A stretch of 64,000 bases of DNA from Mucilaginibacter sabulilitoris (GCF_034262375.1 NZ_CP139558.1:6262001-6326000); one strand, 5' to 3'. Counted from the stretch's first letter, positions 25,546-33,851 are shown. The notes: generated by a model from the sequence alone, not told the origin. Made by a program: numbers and translations.

Positions 25546-26844
25546 TTAAGCAGGCACAAGTTCCATATTTAATTCAAGGGCGAGTCTTTCTAATCGCCTT
25601 TGTTTCTGTTCTTTAAGAATGTTCTCATACGAGTGAAGGCCCTTCTCTACAAAGTCGGCGCCTTTTACGATTAAACGCCAGTATTGAGCAGCCAGTTTTC
25701 TGGCTGTAGCTTTAATAGCTATCGCGGGGCCTTTTCTACCCCTTAATCTTCTTGCAAATGAACCCCAGCCGATATACTTGCTGTTCAATAATCCATGGGC
25801 CATCTGTTTGAATATTTGCCCAACGGTCGGCTTACCCTTGCTTTTACTTTTGTTTTTCTTTCCTGAACGGTCATGCCCCGGCGATAAACCAAGCCAACTG
25901 GTGAAATGTTTTTCACTTGGCCATCGGCTAAGATCCGAACCTACCTCTGTGTATAACTGTAACCAGTTGTAATCTGTAATACCCGGGAGTTTGGTCGCGT
26001 CTTTACCATCAAATATTTTCAACAAGTGATCCCCCAGATTATCGATATTAGGTTTGTTGTGACGGATCGCTTTGCGTTTCCCGCCGCTTATTCCCGGCGG
26101 TAGGCTCTTGTCCCTGTTGATCCGCTGTAAAACACGATCAATCTGACTGTCGCATTCCTGTATCTGACCCTGATAAAAACCATAGCCCTTATAGGCCTGA
26201 CCCAAGGCAAAAAGCCCCTGGGCTGTATAATGGCCCTGCAAGGCCTTCAATACTTCTTCTCCTTTATTCTCCCTGATCTTTTTATGGCACAGTGAAAACA
26301 ACTTAGCAGGATCACGCTCACCCTGCAGTATCGCATCGATCAACGCCATGCCGCTTACTCCATGGACCTGGCTTAATACCTCCGGCAAACGGATATTCAT
26401 TTCTATCAGTGCCTTCTGCATGTGTTGAACATGCATGGCCGCACTCCGAAGGTGATCCTCCCGAAGACGCTGATAACTACGCAATTCTTTGATATGCCCC
26501 TCTGAAACATAACAGCGGTTCAGTAAACCATAGCTATGCAACTGCTGTATCCACTGGCAATCCTTTACATCTGTTTTTCTGCCTGGTAACTGCCGTGTCT
26601 GCCGACCGTCAACAAGCCACACATCTAATCCCGCATCCAAAAGAATATCATAAAGCACATACCAGTAAACTCCTGTCGCTTCCATGGCTACCGTACTTAC
26701 TTTATGCTCCAATAAATAATGCTTAAGTGATACCAGATCACTGGTGAAAGTTTCAAACGAACGAACCGGCTGACTTTCAAGCCCCACGAATAGCTTACGG
26801 GCGCCTATATCTATGCCCGCTGCATGAAAATGCATCTTTTCCAT
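25546..26844 (-). CDS. IS110-family DEDD transposase/recombinase
   Basis: A 432-residue IS110 recombinase. The N-terminal RuvC-like DEDD domain has D12 (AGIDIGARK), E55 (TVAMEATG), and D92 and D95 (TDVKD). A long helical middle precedes the C-terminal Transposase_20 domain with KLPGITDYNWLQL, the LGLSPGHDRSGKK segment that should hold the catalytic Ser, and the AHGLLNSKYIGWGSFARRL end. It appears intact. IS110 enzymes use a bridge RNA from the element's noncoding end to choose donor and target. Confidence 0.95.
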   Translation of the reverse strand: MEKMHFHAAGIDIGARKLFVGLESQPVRSFETFTSDLVSLKHYLLEHKVSTVAMEATGVYWYVLYDILLDAGLDVWLVDGRQTRQLPGRKTDVKDCQWIQQLHSYGLLNRCYVSEGHIKELRSYQRLREDHLRSAAMHVQHMQKALIEMNIRLPEVLSQVHGVSGMALIDAILQGERDPAKLFSLCHKKIRENKGEEVLKALQGHYTAQGLFALGQAYKGYGFYQGQIQECDSQIDRVLQRINRDKSLPPGISGGKRKAIRHNKPNIDNLGDHLLKIFDGKDATKLPGITDYNWLQLYTEVGSDLSRWPSEKHFTSWLGLSPGHDRSGKKNKSKSKGKPTVGQIFKQMAHGLLNSKYIGWGSFARRLRGRKGPAIAIKATARKLAAQYWRLIVKGADFVEKGLHSYENILKEQKQRRLERLALELNMELVPA

Positions 26845-27068
26845 CCTTATATCCTTTTTTAAGAAGCCGTGCCCGAAGGAGTTTAAAGAAAAGACAGGCT
26901 ACCCATCGGACAAATCACTCTTGTAAGGATCGTACCATACCTTCAGACTCTATACTTCAGAACCATACTCAGCAACAGGCAATAAGCACTATAACTTGAT
27001 CGGACACACTGCACGGCTCAGCAAAGCTATGTCATTTCTCCTTCAGAGGCCAAGGATTTAATCACTCT
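26845..27068 (-). ncRNA. Candidate IS110 bridge RNA region
   Basis: The 224-base noncoding stretch upstream of the transposase start, where IS110-group elements encode their bridge RNA. It contains a 9-base copy of the element's 3' end including the CT core (26898-26906, matching 25526-25534), and a 9-base copy of its 5' end (26913-26921, matching 27060-27068), only six bases apart, as expected of a donor-recognition loop. I did not fold it; RNA ends are not defined. Function is inferred from IS621 work. Confidence 0.45.
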
Positions 27069-27081
27069 CTCAGGATGACAG
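27069..27081. repeat. REP palindrome (family A), right arm beyond the IS
   Basis: CTCAGGATGACAG, the exact reverse complement of the first 13 bases of the REP at 25465. Its separation by 1.5 kb is explained by insertion of the IS110 element. Confidence 0.65.
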
Positions 27082-27116
27082 CTTGCCTCATAGTATTTTA
27101 TAATGAATTTACATCA

Positions 27117-27935
27117 TTAAAACTGCACGCCCCAACGCTCTTCAATCCCTAATCCAAACAAAGCGAAATCATACTTCACTGGGTCGGCGGGGTCAAATTC
27201 ACGTAAACGGGCAGTGAGCTCTTCGGCGGCTTGCCAGTCGGTTTGCTTGCGGGTAATGAGCAGTAGTTTGCGGGCCACACGGTCGACATGCAGATCGAGC
27301 GGACAAACCAGGTCAGTCGGTTTAATTTTGTTCCAGATGCCAAAATCAACTCCGCAATCATCTTTCCGAACCATCCAGCGTAAAAACATATTCAATCGCT
27401 TACAAGTCGACTTTTGCGAGGGTGATGATACATGTTTCATTGTCCGGTGCGGAAAATCGGGCAAGGAGAAGAAGTATGATCGAAAGTGGTTGAGGGCAGC
27501 TTCAGCCCCCCGGCCCCCTAAAGGGGGAGCATGCAAATCAAAAAACTCCCCCTTTAGGGGGCTAGGGGGCACAAACGCATCCTCCAATGATTCAAACCGC
27601 TCATAATGCTGTCTGAAAAAGGCTATAAAATAAAGCGTATCAATATCGTTAAAGGTGCGATGCTTAAAGCTGAGTAGTTTTTTCAGATCAGGCTCTTCAT
27701 GGTTAATGATAAAATCATAAGGTGCGCCATCCATAAGGGCAATCAGTTCCTTACATTTTTTGATAATGGTAACGCGTTGGCCCCAGGCCAGGGTTGCTGC
27801 CCAGAAGCCCATGATCTCGATGTCCTCCTTACGGCGGAACATATGAGGTATGGATATGGGGTCGTTCTCAATAAAACCGGGCTGGTTATATTGAGCCACC
27901 CTGGCGTCAAGGAATAATTTTATATTTTCGATCAT
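27117..27935 (-). CDS. TIGR02757 family protein with in-frame REP insertion
   Basis: A 272-residue protein of the Bacteroidota family TIGR02757, a helix-hairpin-helix-like protein of unknown function. Recognisable: MGFWAATLAWGQRVTIIKKC, FFSLPDFPHRTMKHVSSPSQKSTCKRLNMFLRWMVRKDD, PLDLHVDRVARKL, DPVKYDFALFGLG. Residues V122-A144 (27504-27572) are encoded by a palindromic repeat that also occurs at 29192-29351 and do not fit the family; they interrupt the segment between LEDAF and EAALNHF. The reading frame stays open through the repeat, so the product is probably made with a 23-residue Pro/Gly-rich insert. Confidence 0.88.
   Translation of the reverse strand: MIENIKLFLDARVAQYNQPGFIENDPISIPHMFRRKEDIEIMGFWAATLAWGQRVTIIKKCKELIALMDGAPYDFIINHEEPDLKKLLSFKHRTFNDIDTLYFIAFFRQHYERFESLEDAFVPPSPLKGEFFDLHAPPLGGRGAEAALNHFRSYFFSLPDFPHRTMKHVSSPSQKSTCKRLNMFLRWMVRKDDCGVDFGIWNKIKPTDLVCPLDLHVDRVARKLLLITRKQTDWQAAEELTARLREFDPADPVKYDFALFGLGIEERWGVQF
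27504..27572. repeat. REP palindrome (family B) inside a coding region
   Basis: Two half units, each built on CCCCCTAAAGGGGG or CCCCCTTTAGGGGG, in inverted orientation around an A-rich centre. Length 69 bases, divisible by three. Same family as 29192-29351. Confidence 0.85.
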
Positions 27936-27952
27936 GAAAGCAAATTAAACAA

Positions 27953-28039
27953 CATATCATTGCGAGGTACGAAGCAATCTCCTACTTACAAAGCCGTTTT
28001 GTATAGCTTAGAGATTGCTTCGTACCTCGCAATGATATG
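27953..28039. repeat. Long perfect inverted repeat (family C), 29-bp arms
   Basis: Arms 27953-27981 and 28011-28039 are perfect reverse complements (core ATTGCGAGGTACGAAGCAAT) around a 29-base loop. It lies in the gap between two minus-strand genes and may act as a transcription terminator or mRNA stabiliser. A diverged half copy is at about 49816-49846. Confidence 0.85.
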
Positions 28040-28051
28040 TAAAGGTCTAAA

Positions 28052-29191
28052 TTAACTCAGCGCTTGCTTCAAATCTTCCAGCAGGTCTTCGATGTCCTCC
28101 ACCCCTACGCTCAGGCGCAGCAGGTTGTCTACCACACCGGCTTTTTCGCGCTCGGCTTTGGGGATAGATCCGTGGGTCATGCTTACCGGGTGATTGATCA
28201 GTGATTCTACACCACCTAATGACTCGGCCAGGGAAAACACTCTAAATGATGAAGCAACGCGGAATGTTTCCTGCAGATCGGCGCCTTTTAAAACTATAGA
28301 GATCATGCCGCCAAAATCACGCATTTGCCTTTTGGCTACGTTATGGTTCGGATGATCGGTAAAGCCCGGCCAGTATATCTTTTCAACCTTCGGGTGAGTT
28401 TTCAGGAACTCGGCTATTTGCCTGCCGTTTTCGCAATGGGCCTTCATGCGCAGGTGCAGGGTCTTTATACCACGCAGCACCAGGAAGCTGTCCATCGGGC
28501 CCGGAGTAGCGCCACAGGCGTTATAAATAAACCAGAGCTTTTTATATAACTCCTCGTCGTTCAGCATCAGGGCGCCCATCACCACATCAGAGTGGCCGCC
28601 AATGTATTTGGTTACGGAGTGCATTACCACATCAGCACCCAAATCAATAGGGTTTTGCAGGTATGGAGAGGCAAAGGTATTATCCACTACAAACAGCAGG
28701 TTCTTTTCTTTCGCTATTTTACCAATAGCCTCTATATCCACAATTTGCATGGTGGGATTAGTTGGCGTTTCTATCCAAACCAATTTGGTTTTATCATTGG
28801 TATATTCGCGTATGATCTCCGGGTTGGACAGATCAAGAAAATGAAACTTGATGCCATAATTGGCGAATATCTTGGTAAAGATGCGGTACGACCCGCCGTA
28901 TAGGTCGTTCCCGGTGATTACCTCATCGCCAGGGGCGAGTAGTTTCATAACTGCATCCGTAGCACCCATGCCGCTCGAAAAAGCAAGTCCGAATTTGGCG
29001 TTTTCCAATGCCGCCAAACAATCTTCCAACGCCTTACGGGTAGGGTTTGTACCGCGGGAGTATTCATAGCCTTTATTATCGCCCGGCGACTTCTGCCAGT
29101 AAGTTGATGTCTGGTATATCGGCGTCATGATGGCGCCCGTTGTTGGATCGGGCTCCTGCCCTGCATGTATTGCTTTAGTTGCGAATTTCAT
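28052..29191 (-). CDS. Trans-sulfuration PLP enzyme (cystathionine gamma-synthase/lyase)
   Basis: A 379-residue Cys/Met-metabolism PLP enzyme. The N-terminal TKAIHAGQEPDPTTGAIMTPIYQTSTY and EYSRGTNPTR are family hallmarks. SSGMGATDA binds PLP phosphate and the Schiff-base lysine is K195 in HSVTKYIGGHSDV. SLGGVESLINHP near the C-terminus binds the substrate carboxylate. Sequence alone does not separate cystathionine gamma-synthase from gamma-lyase. The start codon directly abuts a family B REP. Confidence 0.93.
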   Translation of the reverse strand: MKFATKAIHAGQEPDPTTGAIMTPIYQTSTYWQKSPGDNKGYEYSRGTNPTRKALEDCLAALENAKFGLAFSSGMGATDAVMKLLAPGDEVITGNDLYGGSYRIFTKIFANYGIKFHFLDLSNPEIIREYTNDKTKLVWIETPTNPTMQIVDIEAIGKIAKEKNLLFVVDNTFASPYLQNPIDLGADVVMHSVTKYIGGHSDVVMGALMLNDEELYKKLWFIYNACGATPGPMDSFLVLRGIKTLHLRMKAHCENGRQIAEFLKTHPKVEKIYWPGFTDHPNHNVAKRQMRDFGGMISIVLKGADLQETFRVASSFRVFSLAESLGGVESLINHPVSMTHGSIPKAEREKAGVVDNLLRLSVGVEDIEDLLEDLKQALS

Positions 29192-29351
29192 AAGCCCCCT
29201 AACCCCCTAAAGGGGGAATTTTTGATTGGCTTCCTTCCCTAAAAAGAAGCCGATTTATTTTTATTATCCTTTAGGGAAGGATGTATGTCCCCGGAACTTT
29301 TGATATCAATAAGCAAATCAAAAGCTCCCCCTTTAGGGGGCTGGGGGGCTT
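29192..29351. repeat. Composite REP element (family B) filling the gap to proS
   Basis: About 160 bases with inverted outer units: AAGCCCCCTAACCCCC at one end and GGGGGCTGGGGGGCTT at the other, each followed inward by CCCCCTAAAGGGGG-type hairpins, plus an inner pair (CCTTCCCTAAA / TTTAGGGAAGG). It occupies the whole space between the start codon of the trans-sulfuration gene and the proS stop codon. Confidence 0.85.
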
Positions 29352-30822
29352 AATACGCCCTTGCAAACAGTACCCTTTGTGTTGAGGGTTTGCCTGTAAA
29401 GATGCATTTGCCTTCTTCCTGTTTGTTATCCAAAGGTATGCAACGGATTGTCGCCTTAGTTTCCTCTTTTATTTTTTGTTCGGTTTCTGAGGTACCATCC
29501 CAGTGGGCGCTGATGAAACCAGGCTCCTCATCAAGCATGCGCTTAAACTCTTCCCAGGTATCTACTTCGGTGGTGTTTTCAGCCCTGAAGTCGAACGCTT
29601 TTTTGTAAATGCTATTCTGAATTTCGCCCAGCAACGCTTCTATAGTTTGCGCAAGCCCTTCCTGGTTTACGGTTTCCTTTGTTTTGGTATCGCGGCGGGC
29701 CAGCTCAACCGTTCCGTTCTGCATATCGCGGCTACCAATGGCAACACGCAATGGCACACCTTTCAGCTCATACTCGGCAAATTTTGCTCCCGGACGATGG
29801 GTATCCCTGTTATCAAATTTTACAGAGATTCCTTTGGCCTTAAGTTCTTTGCTTAGCGAAGCCACATAAGCCGAAATATTGTCAAGCTCTTCCTGGTGTT
29901 TGTAAATTGGCACAACTACAACCTGTATAGGGGCCAGTTTTGGTGGCAGTACCAATCCGGCATCATCAGAGTGGGCCATGATCAGCGCACCAATTAAACG
30001 GGTAGATACCCCCCATGAGGTTGCCCAAACAAAATCTTGTTTGTTATCCCGGGTGGTGAATTTCACATCAAAAGCCTTGGCAAAGTTCTGCCCTAAAAAG
30101 TGTGATGTTCCGGCTTGCAAGGCTTTACCGTCCTGCATCAACGCTTCAATGCAGTAGGTATCCAAAGCACCCGCAAAACGTTCGTTAGCTGTTTTACGGC
30201 CTTTTACTACCGGCAACGCCATCCAGTTTTCGGCAAAGTCGGCATAAACATTCAGCATTTGCTCGGTTTCGGCCACGGCTTCTTCAGAGGTGGCGTGGGC
30301 CGTATGGCCTTCCTGCCATAGAAATTCGCTGGTACGTAAAAACAGACGGGTACGCATTTCCCAGCGCATTACGTTGGCCCACTGGTTAACCAGAATAGGC
30401 AGGTCGCGGTATGATTGGATCCAGCCTTTGTAGGTGTTCCAGATAATAGTTTCTGATGTGGGGCGAATAATAAGTTCTTCTTCCAGTTTAGCCTCTTCAT
30501 CAACAATGATATTTCCGTCACCATCGTTCTTTAAACGATAGTGCGTAACAACAGCACACTCTTTAGCAAACCCATCAACATGACTGGCCTCTTTAGAGAA
30601 GAAAGACTTGGGTATTAAAAGCGGAAAATAGGCGTTACTGTGCCCTGTATCTTTAAACATTTGATCAAGCACCGCTTGTATTTTTTCCCATATAGAATAG
30701 CCGTACGGTTTAATGATCATGCAGCCCCTAACTGGCGAGTACTCTGCCATGTCAGATTTAATTACTAAGTCGTTAAACCATTGCGAATAATCTTCGTCTT
30801 TACTTATAACACCTTTGCTCAT
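29350..30822 (-). CDS. proS: Prolyl-tRNA synthetase
   Basis: A 490-residue class II synthetase of the archaeal/eukaryote-like ProRS type, which charges tRNA-Pro. It starts MSKGVISKDEDYSQWFNDLV, has motif 2 (MRWEMRTRLFLRTSEFLWQEGHTAHAT), the RPTSETIIW substrate loop, motif 3 and the anticodon-binding domain (VVVPIYKH..., FDNRDTHRPGAKFAEYELKGVPLRVAIG). The C-terminus ends in Tyr (LFARAY), as in this ProRS class. I chose ATG 30822, the usual N-terminus; the frame extends 16 codons upstream. Confidence 0.97.
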   Translation of the reverse strand: MSKGVISKDEDYSQWFNDLVIKSDMAEYSPVRGCMIIKPYGYSIWEKIQAVLDQMFKDTGHSNAYFPLLIPKSFFSKEASHVDGFAKECAVVTHYRLKNDGDGNIIVDEEAKLEEELIIRPTSETIIWNTYKGWIQSYRDLPILVNQWANVMRWEMRTRLFLRTSEFLWQEGHTAHATSEEAVAETEQMLNVYADFAENWMALPVVKGRKTANERFAGALDTYCIEALMQDGKALQAGTSHFLGQNFAKAFDVKFTTRDNKQDFVWATSWGVSTRLIGALIMAHSDDAGLVLPPKLAPIQVVVVPIYKHQEELDNISAYVASLSKELKAKGISVKFDNRDTHRPGAKFAEYELKGVPLRVAIGSRDMQNGTVELARRDTKTKETVNQEGLAQTIEALLGEIQNSIYKKAFDFRAENTTEVDTWEEFKRMLDEEPGFISAHWDGTSETEQKIKEETKATIRCIPLDNKQEEGKCIFTGKPSTQRVLFARAY

Positions 30823-30867
30823 ATTGTTTGGAAATAGAATTGCCTGTGCAATTATTGTATATTGCGC

Positions 30868-30875
30868 CAAATTTA
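30868..30875 (-). promoter_or_regulatory. Candidate -7 box for proS
   Basis: TAAATTTG on the minus strand, a full match to TAnnTTTG, about 46 bases upstream of the proS start codon. No convincing TTG -33 element at the right spacing, so low confidence. Confidence 0.3.
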
Positions 30876-30919
30876 TAAATTTAAAAGTTATTTGAACTCC
30901 TACTTTTCACATACCTGAC

Positions 30920-31801
30920 ATGAAACGGAACATTGCTATAGGAATTTTTCTGATCGGCGCCCTGGCGTTGAGTTCCTGCTCTACCACAAAGCTCGCAAAC
31001 CCCGAAAGCAGTGATGACGTTTACTTTTCAAATGCCCGCGCGGGTAATGAACCAACATACGCCGCCGCGGATACTTACAGTCAAAATCCGGATCAGGACC
31101 AGGATTATGACGACGATGATTACTTTTATTACGACGACTATACTTCACGCATAAACCGTTTCAGTTATTTTTCGCCTTTTAGCTACTATGACAACCTGTA
31201 TTACGGTTACAGTAACCCTTATTATAACAACGGATTTAGCTTAGGCTTTAACTATGGCCCCTTTGGTTATGGTTACTCGCCTTATGGCTGGGGATTGGGT
31301 TTGGGTTATGGATGGGGTGGCTACGGTTATGGTGGATGGGGTTTAGGTTTTGGCTATGGCTGGGGTGGCTTGGGTTATGGTTGGGGTTTAGGTGGTGGCT
31401 ATTGGGGCGGCGGATATGGCGGCGGTTATTGGGGTGGCGGGTATGGCGGCTATTTCACCTCCGGCACTCCACGTCCAAACCGGGGGCCAGGTATTCCGTT
31501 TGGGGGCAACGGTTCAAGCAACAACAGCAGACCCGGCTTTGGTACCCGCGTACCGGCAAACAATGGCATAGGTTATATACCCGGCGGCAGGGGCACCAAC
31601 AACAGTTATTCACGACCGGCACGTACCGACGCCCGGCCATCACGTACAAATGATCAGCCGGCTCGTACCGATACACGGCCGGTTATGCAGCAACCAACGG
31701 TTGATCGCACACCTTCAACCCCTTCCAACAATTCGGGCGGTGGTTCCAGAAGCTCCGGCGGTGGCGGAGGAGGTGGCGGCGGCAGACCAACCAGACCATA
31801 A
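30920..31801 (+). CDS. Gly/Tyr/Trp-rich lipoprotein
   Basis: A 293-residue secreted lipoprotein. Signal peptide MKRNIAIGIFLIGALALSSC with lipobox Cys at about 20. Then an acidic stretch (DQDQDYDDDDYFYYDDY), a long low-complexity tract of GYGWGG- and GGGYWGGGYGG-type repeats (about residues 100-180), and a Pro/Arg/Ser/Gly-rich tail. No catalytic domain. Such proteins are common in Bacteroidota as cell-surface or matrix components, but their function is unknown. Probably co-transcribed with the outer-membrane protein gene 20 bases downstream. Confidence 0.8.
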   Translation: MKRNIAIGIFLIGALALSSCSTTKLANPESSDDVYFSNARAGNEPTYAAADTYSQNPDQDQDYDDDDYFYYDDYTSRINRFSYFSPFSYYDNLYYGYSNPYYNNGFSLGFNYGPFGYGYSPYGWGLGLGYGWGGYGYGGWGLGFGYGWGGLGYGWGLGGGYWGGGYGGGYWGGGYGGYFTSGTPRPNRGPGIPFGGNGSSNNSRPGFGTRVPANNGIGYIPGGRGTNNSYSRPARTDARPSRTNDQPARTDTRPVMQQPTVDRTPSTPSNNSGGGSRSSGGGGGGGGGRPTRP

Positions 31802-31821
31802 CTTTATTATCCTGAGATTCT

Positions 31822-33312
31822 ATGAAAATAAAATATTTACTCAGTGTAATCGCTATAGTAGCCTTTACTAAAGATACATTTGCGCAATACTCGCAGGATG
31901 CGGTACGTTTTTCTACCTTTCAAAACGGATCAACATCGCGTATTAAAGCAATTGGCAATTCCGGTACCGCCATAGGTGGCGATCTGAGTTCTGTAAGCGG
32001 CAACCCCGCGGGTTTAGGTTTCTTTACCCATTCGGAGTTTAGTATAACGCCGGAATATAATGGATCAAAAGTAAATTCAAGCTATTTTGGACAGGCCAAC
32101 AGCACCAGCAAAAACAATGGTAATTTGAGCAACGCCTCCATTGTGTTTTACCAACGCCTTAACACGCCAAAAGGACGCGATAAAAGCAAGGGCTGGCTCA
32201 GCATCAATTATGGCGGGGGTTACAGCCGTACCAATAATTTTTATGAGAATATAGTTTACGGCGGCAAAAATACTGCCAACTCGATATCTGATTACTACGC
32301 CGGCACAGCCAACAACTTCCCTGACGACGCCTTGGCTCAATGGGCATACGACGACAACCTGATTGATAATTTTGGCACAACTCAAAATCCAGACTTTGCA
32401 AGTACTGTTAATACACCAGTAAATCAAACCGGGGTAATTTCACGCATAGGTGGTCAGTCGGAATTTAACTTTGCCTTCGGCGCCAACTACAGCAATAAAT
32501 TATACCTTGGTTTAGGCGTTGCTGTCACTGATCTGCGATATGATTATTACCGGCAATTTATTGAAGATGGTTCCGCATCTATAACTGCACCCGGCAGTAC
32601 AATAGGCACGCCAACTCCTTTTAACTCAAACTATTCGCAAAACCAATCGACAAGAGGATCAGGTGCAAACGTTAAGCTAGGTGTTATATACAAACCTGTT
32701 GAGGCCTTACGTTTAGGGTTTACTTTTACCTCTCCTACTTTTTATAGCATTAACGATGTTTATAACGAAGGACTGGCGACTTCCATTAACGGAAAATCAA
32801 ACCAACCCAATGGATCTGGAGATTATGCGTTAAATTACAATATGCGTACACCGCTCAAGTTAGCTGGCGGTGCTGCTGTATTTATTGGTAAATACGGTTT
32901 TATATCGGGCGATGTGGAGTATATTGACTATTCAACAACCCATCTCAGCAGTAATGATAGTTATATTGGCGATCAGGATAATGCAGCTATCAAAGCGAAT
33001 TACAAATCGGCCATTAATATACATGCCGGTGCAGAAGCCCGTATAACCAGTATGTTTTATTTACGCGGAGGCTATAGCCAGCAAGGTAGTCCGTTTAAAA
33101 ACAATACAACTTCAACAGATGTAACCAGCGATATCAAGACTGTTACCGGTGGTATAGGTATCCGGTTTGGTCAATATTATGTTGATGCCACCTATGCACA
33201 CATTACGGGCTCTGAGTCATTTTCGCCTTATTTAATAAATAACGGGAACCCAACTGCCAATTTCAAAAAAACCAACAATAATGGTTTCCTGACCCTGGGA
33301 TATCGTTTTTAA
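31822..33312 (+). CDS. OmpP1/FadL-like outer membrane protein
   Basis: A 496-residue beta-barrel protein with a Sec signal (MKIKYLLSVIAIVAFTKDTFAQ). The first mature segment (YSQDAVRFSTFQNGSTSRIKAIGNSGTAIGGDLSSVSGNPAGLGFF) matches the FadL/OmpP1 hatch and NPA motif. Repeated amphipathic strands follow (LYLGLGVAVTDLRYDYY, LRLGFTFTSPTFYSIN), ending in the aromatic strand GFLTLGYRF. It probably takes up hydrophobic compounds. It is followed by a long terminator hairpin. Confidence 0.85.
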   Translation: MKIKYLLSVIAIVAFTKDTFAQYSQDAVRFSTFQNGSTSRIKAIGNSGTAIGGDLSSVSGNPAGLGFFTHSEFSITPEYNGSKVNSSYFGQANSTSKNNGNLSNASIVFYQRLNTPKGRDKSKGWLSINYGGGYSRTNNFYENIVYGGKNTANSISDYYAGTANNFPDDALAQWAYDDNLIDNFGTTQNPDFASTVNTPVNQTGVISRIGGQSEFNFAFGANYSNKLYLGLGVAVTDLRYDYYRQFIEDGSASITAPGSTIGTPTPFNSNYSQNQSTRGSGANVKLGVIYKPVEALRLGFTFTSPTFYSINDVYNEGLATSINGKSNQPNGSGDYALNYNMRTPLKLAGGAAVFIGKYGFISGDVEYIDYSTTHLSSNDSYIGDQDNAAIKANYKSAINIHAGAEARITSMFYLRGGYSQQGSPFKNNTTSTDVTSDIKTVTGGIGIRFGQYYVDATYAHITGSESFSPYLINNGNPTANFKKTNNNGFLTLGYRF

Positions 33313-33326
33313 TTAATAAAAATTCA

Positions 33327-33377
33327 TATACCACAAGAGGCCCTTTCAGGTATATTGAAAGGGCCTCTTGTGGTATA
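33327..33377. terminator. 22-bp perfect hairpin, probable terminator
   Basis: Arms 33327-33348 and 33356-33377 are perfect reverse complements (TATACCACAAGAGG start) with a 7-base loop, 15 bases after the FadL-like stop codon. It lacks a long T-run but is stable enough to end or protect the transcript. Confidence 0.7.
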
Positions 33378-33449
33378 AGCTATTTAAAACAAGACACTTA
33401 TTAACACGTTTTATAAATGATGGCTATTTTTGCAAGGAGATCATAAACT

Positions 33450-33851
33450 ATGTTACCAGTTGTAAAAAAAATATTACCCGCACTTTTTATTTTAGCCCTG
33501 CTTTATTCGTGCAAAAAGGATAAGATCCCTTATAGCAAGCTCTCTGGTGAATGGAAACTTTCTAAAACCGCGGTAATTTATTTTCCGCCCGATACACAAA
33601 AGAATGTTATTCATACAGCCGAAGGACCCAACGTTGAAATATTAAATTTCAATCATGATGGCTCAGGTGAAAGCAATGCCGGTTTGGGGGGATTTACTTA
33701 TTCATTGAATACCCTAAAGTTCTTTTATGCCCGTACAGGCTACTATGAATACTGGAACATGGCACTAAATGCAGACACCCTTACGTTAACCAAAGAAACA
33801 GCTGGCCCCCCTAAGTCTGAAACCGTAAACTATTACATCAAAATAAAATAA
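33450..33851 (+). CDS. Small lipoprotein, lipocalin-like fold
   Basis: A 133-residue lipoprotein with signal LPALFILALLYSC and a Cys at about 21 followed by KKDK. The mature part (LSGEWKLSKTAVIYF, VEILNFNHDGSGES, NTLKFFYAR, ADTLTLTKET) has the regular strand pattern and GxW motif of Bacteroidota lipocalin-like lipoproteins. Function unknown; predicted surface or periplasmic. Monocistronic, converging with the Blc-type lipocalin gene. Confidence 0.7.
   Translation: MLPVVKKILPALFILALLYSCKKDKIPYSKLSGEWKLSKTAVIYFPPDTQKNVIHTAEGPNVEILNFNHDGSGESNAGLGGFTYSLNTLKFFYARTGYYEYWNMALNADTLTLTKETAGPPKSETVNYYIKIK

Larger units (their letters stand above)
25529..27068 (-). mobile_element. IS110-family insertion sequence
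   Basis: About 1.54 kb, bounded on both sides by the dinucleotide CT (25527-25528 and 27069-27070), with no terminal inverted repeats, as usual for IS110. It has one transposase gene, a short 3' end (17 bases after the stop) and a long upstream noncoding region of about 224 bases. Boundaries were deduced by restoring the split REP; an alternative with the upstream end near 27028 cannot be excluded. Confidence 0.7.

Noticed and set aside
25546..26844. Assignment of the transposon to the IS1111 subgroup
   Set aside because: That subgroup has its long noncoding end after the transposase gene and subterminal inverted repeats; here the long noncoding end is upstream and no such repeats were seen.
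27953..29351. CRISPR-like array suggested by repeated palindromes
   Set aside because: Repeats are of different families, not regularly spaced, have no spacers, and no cas genes are in the window.
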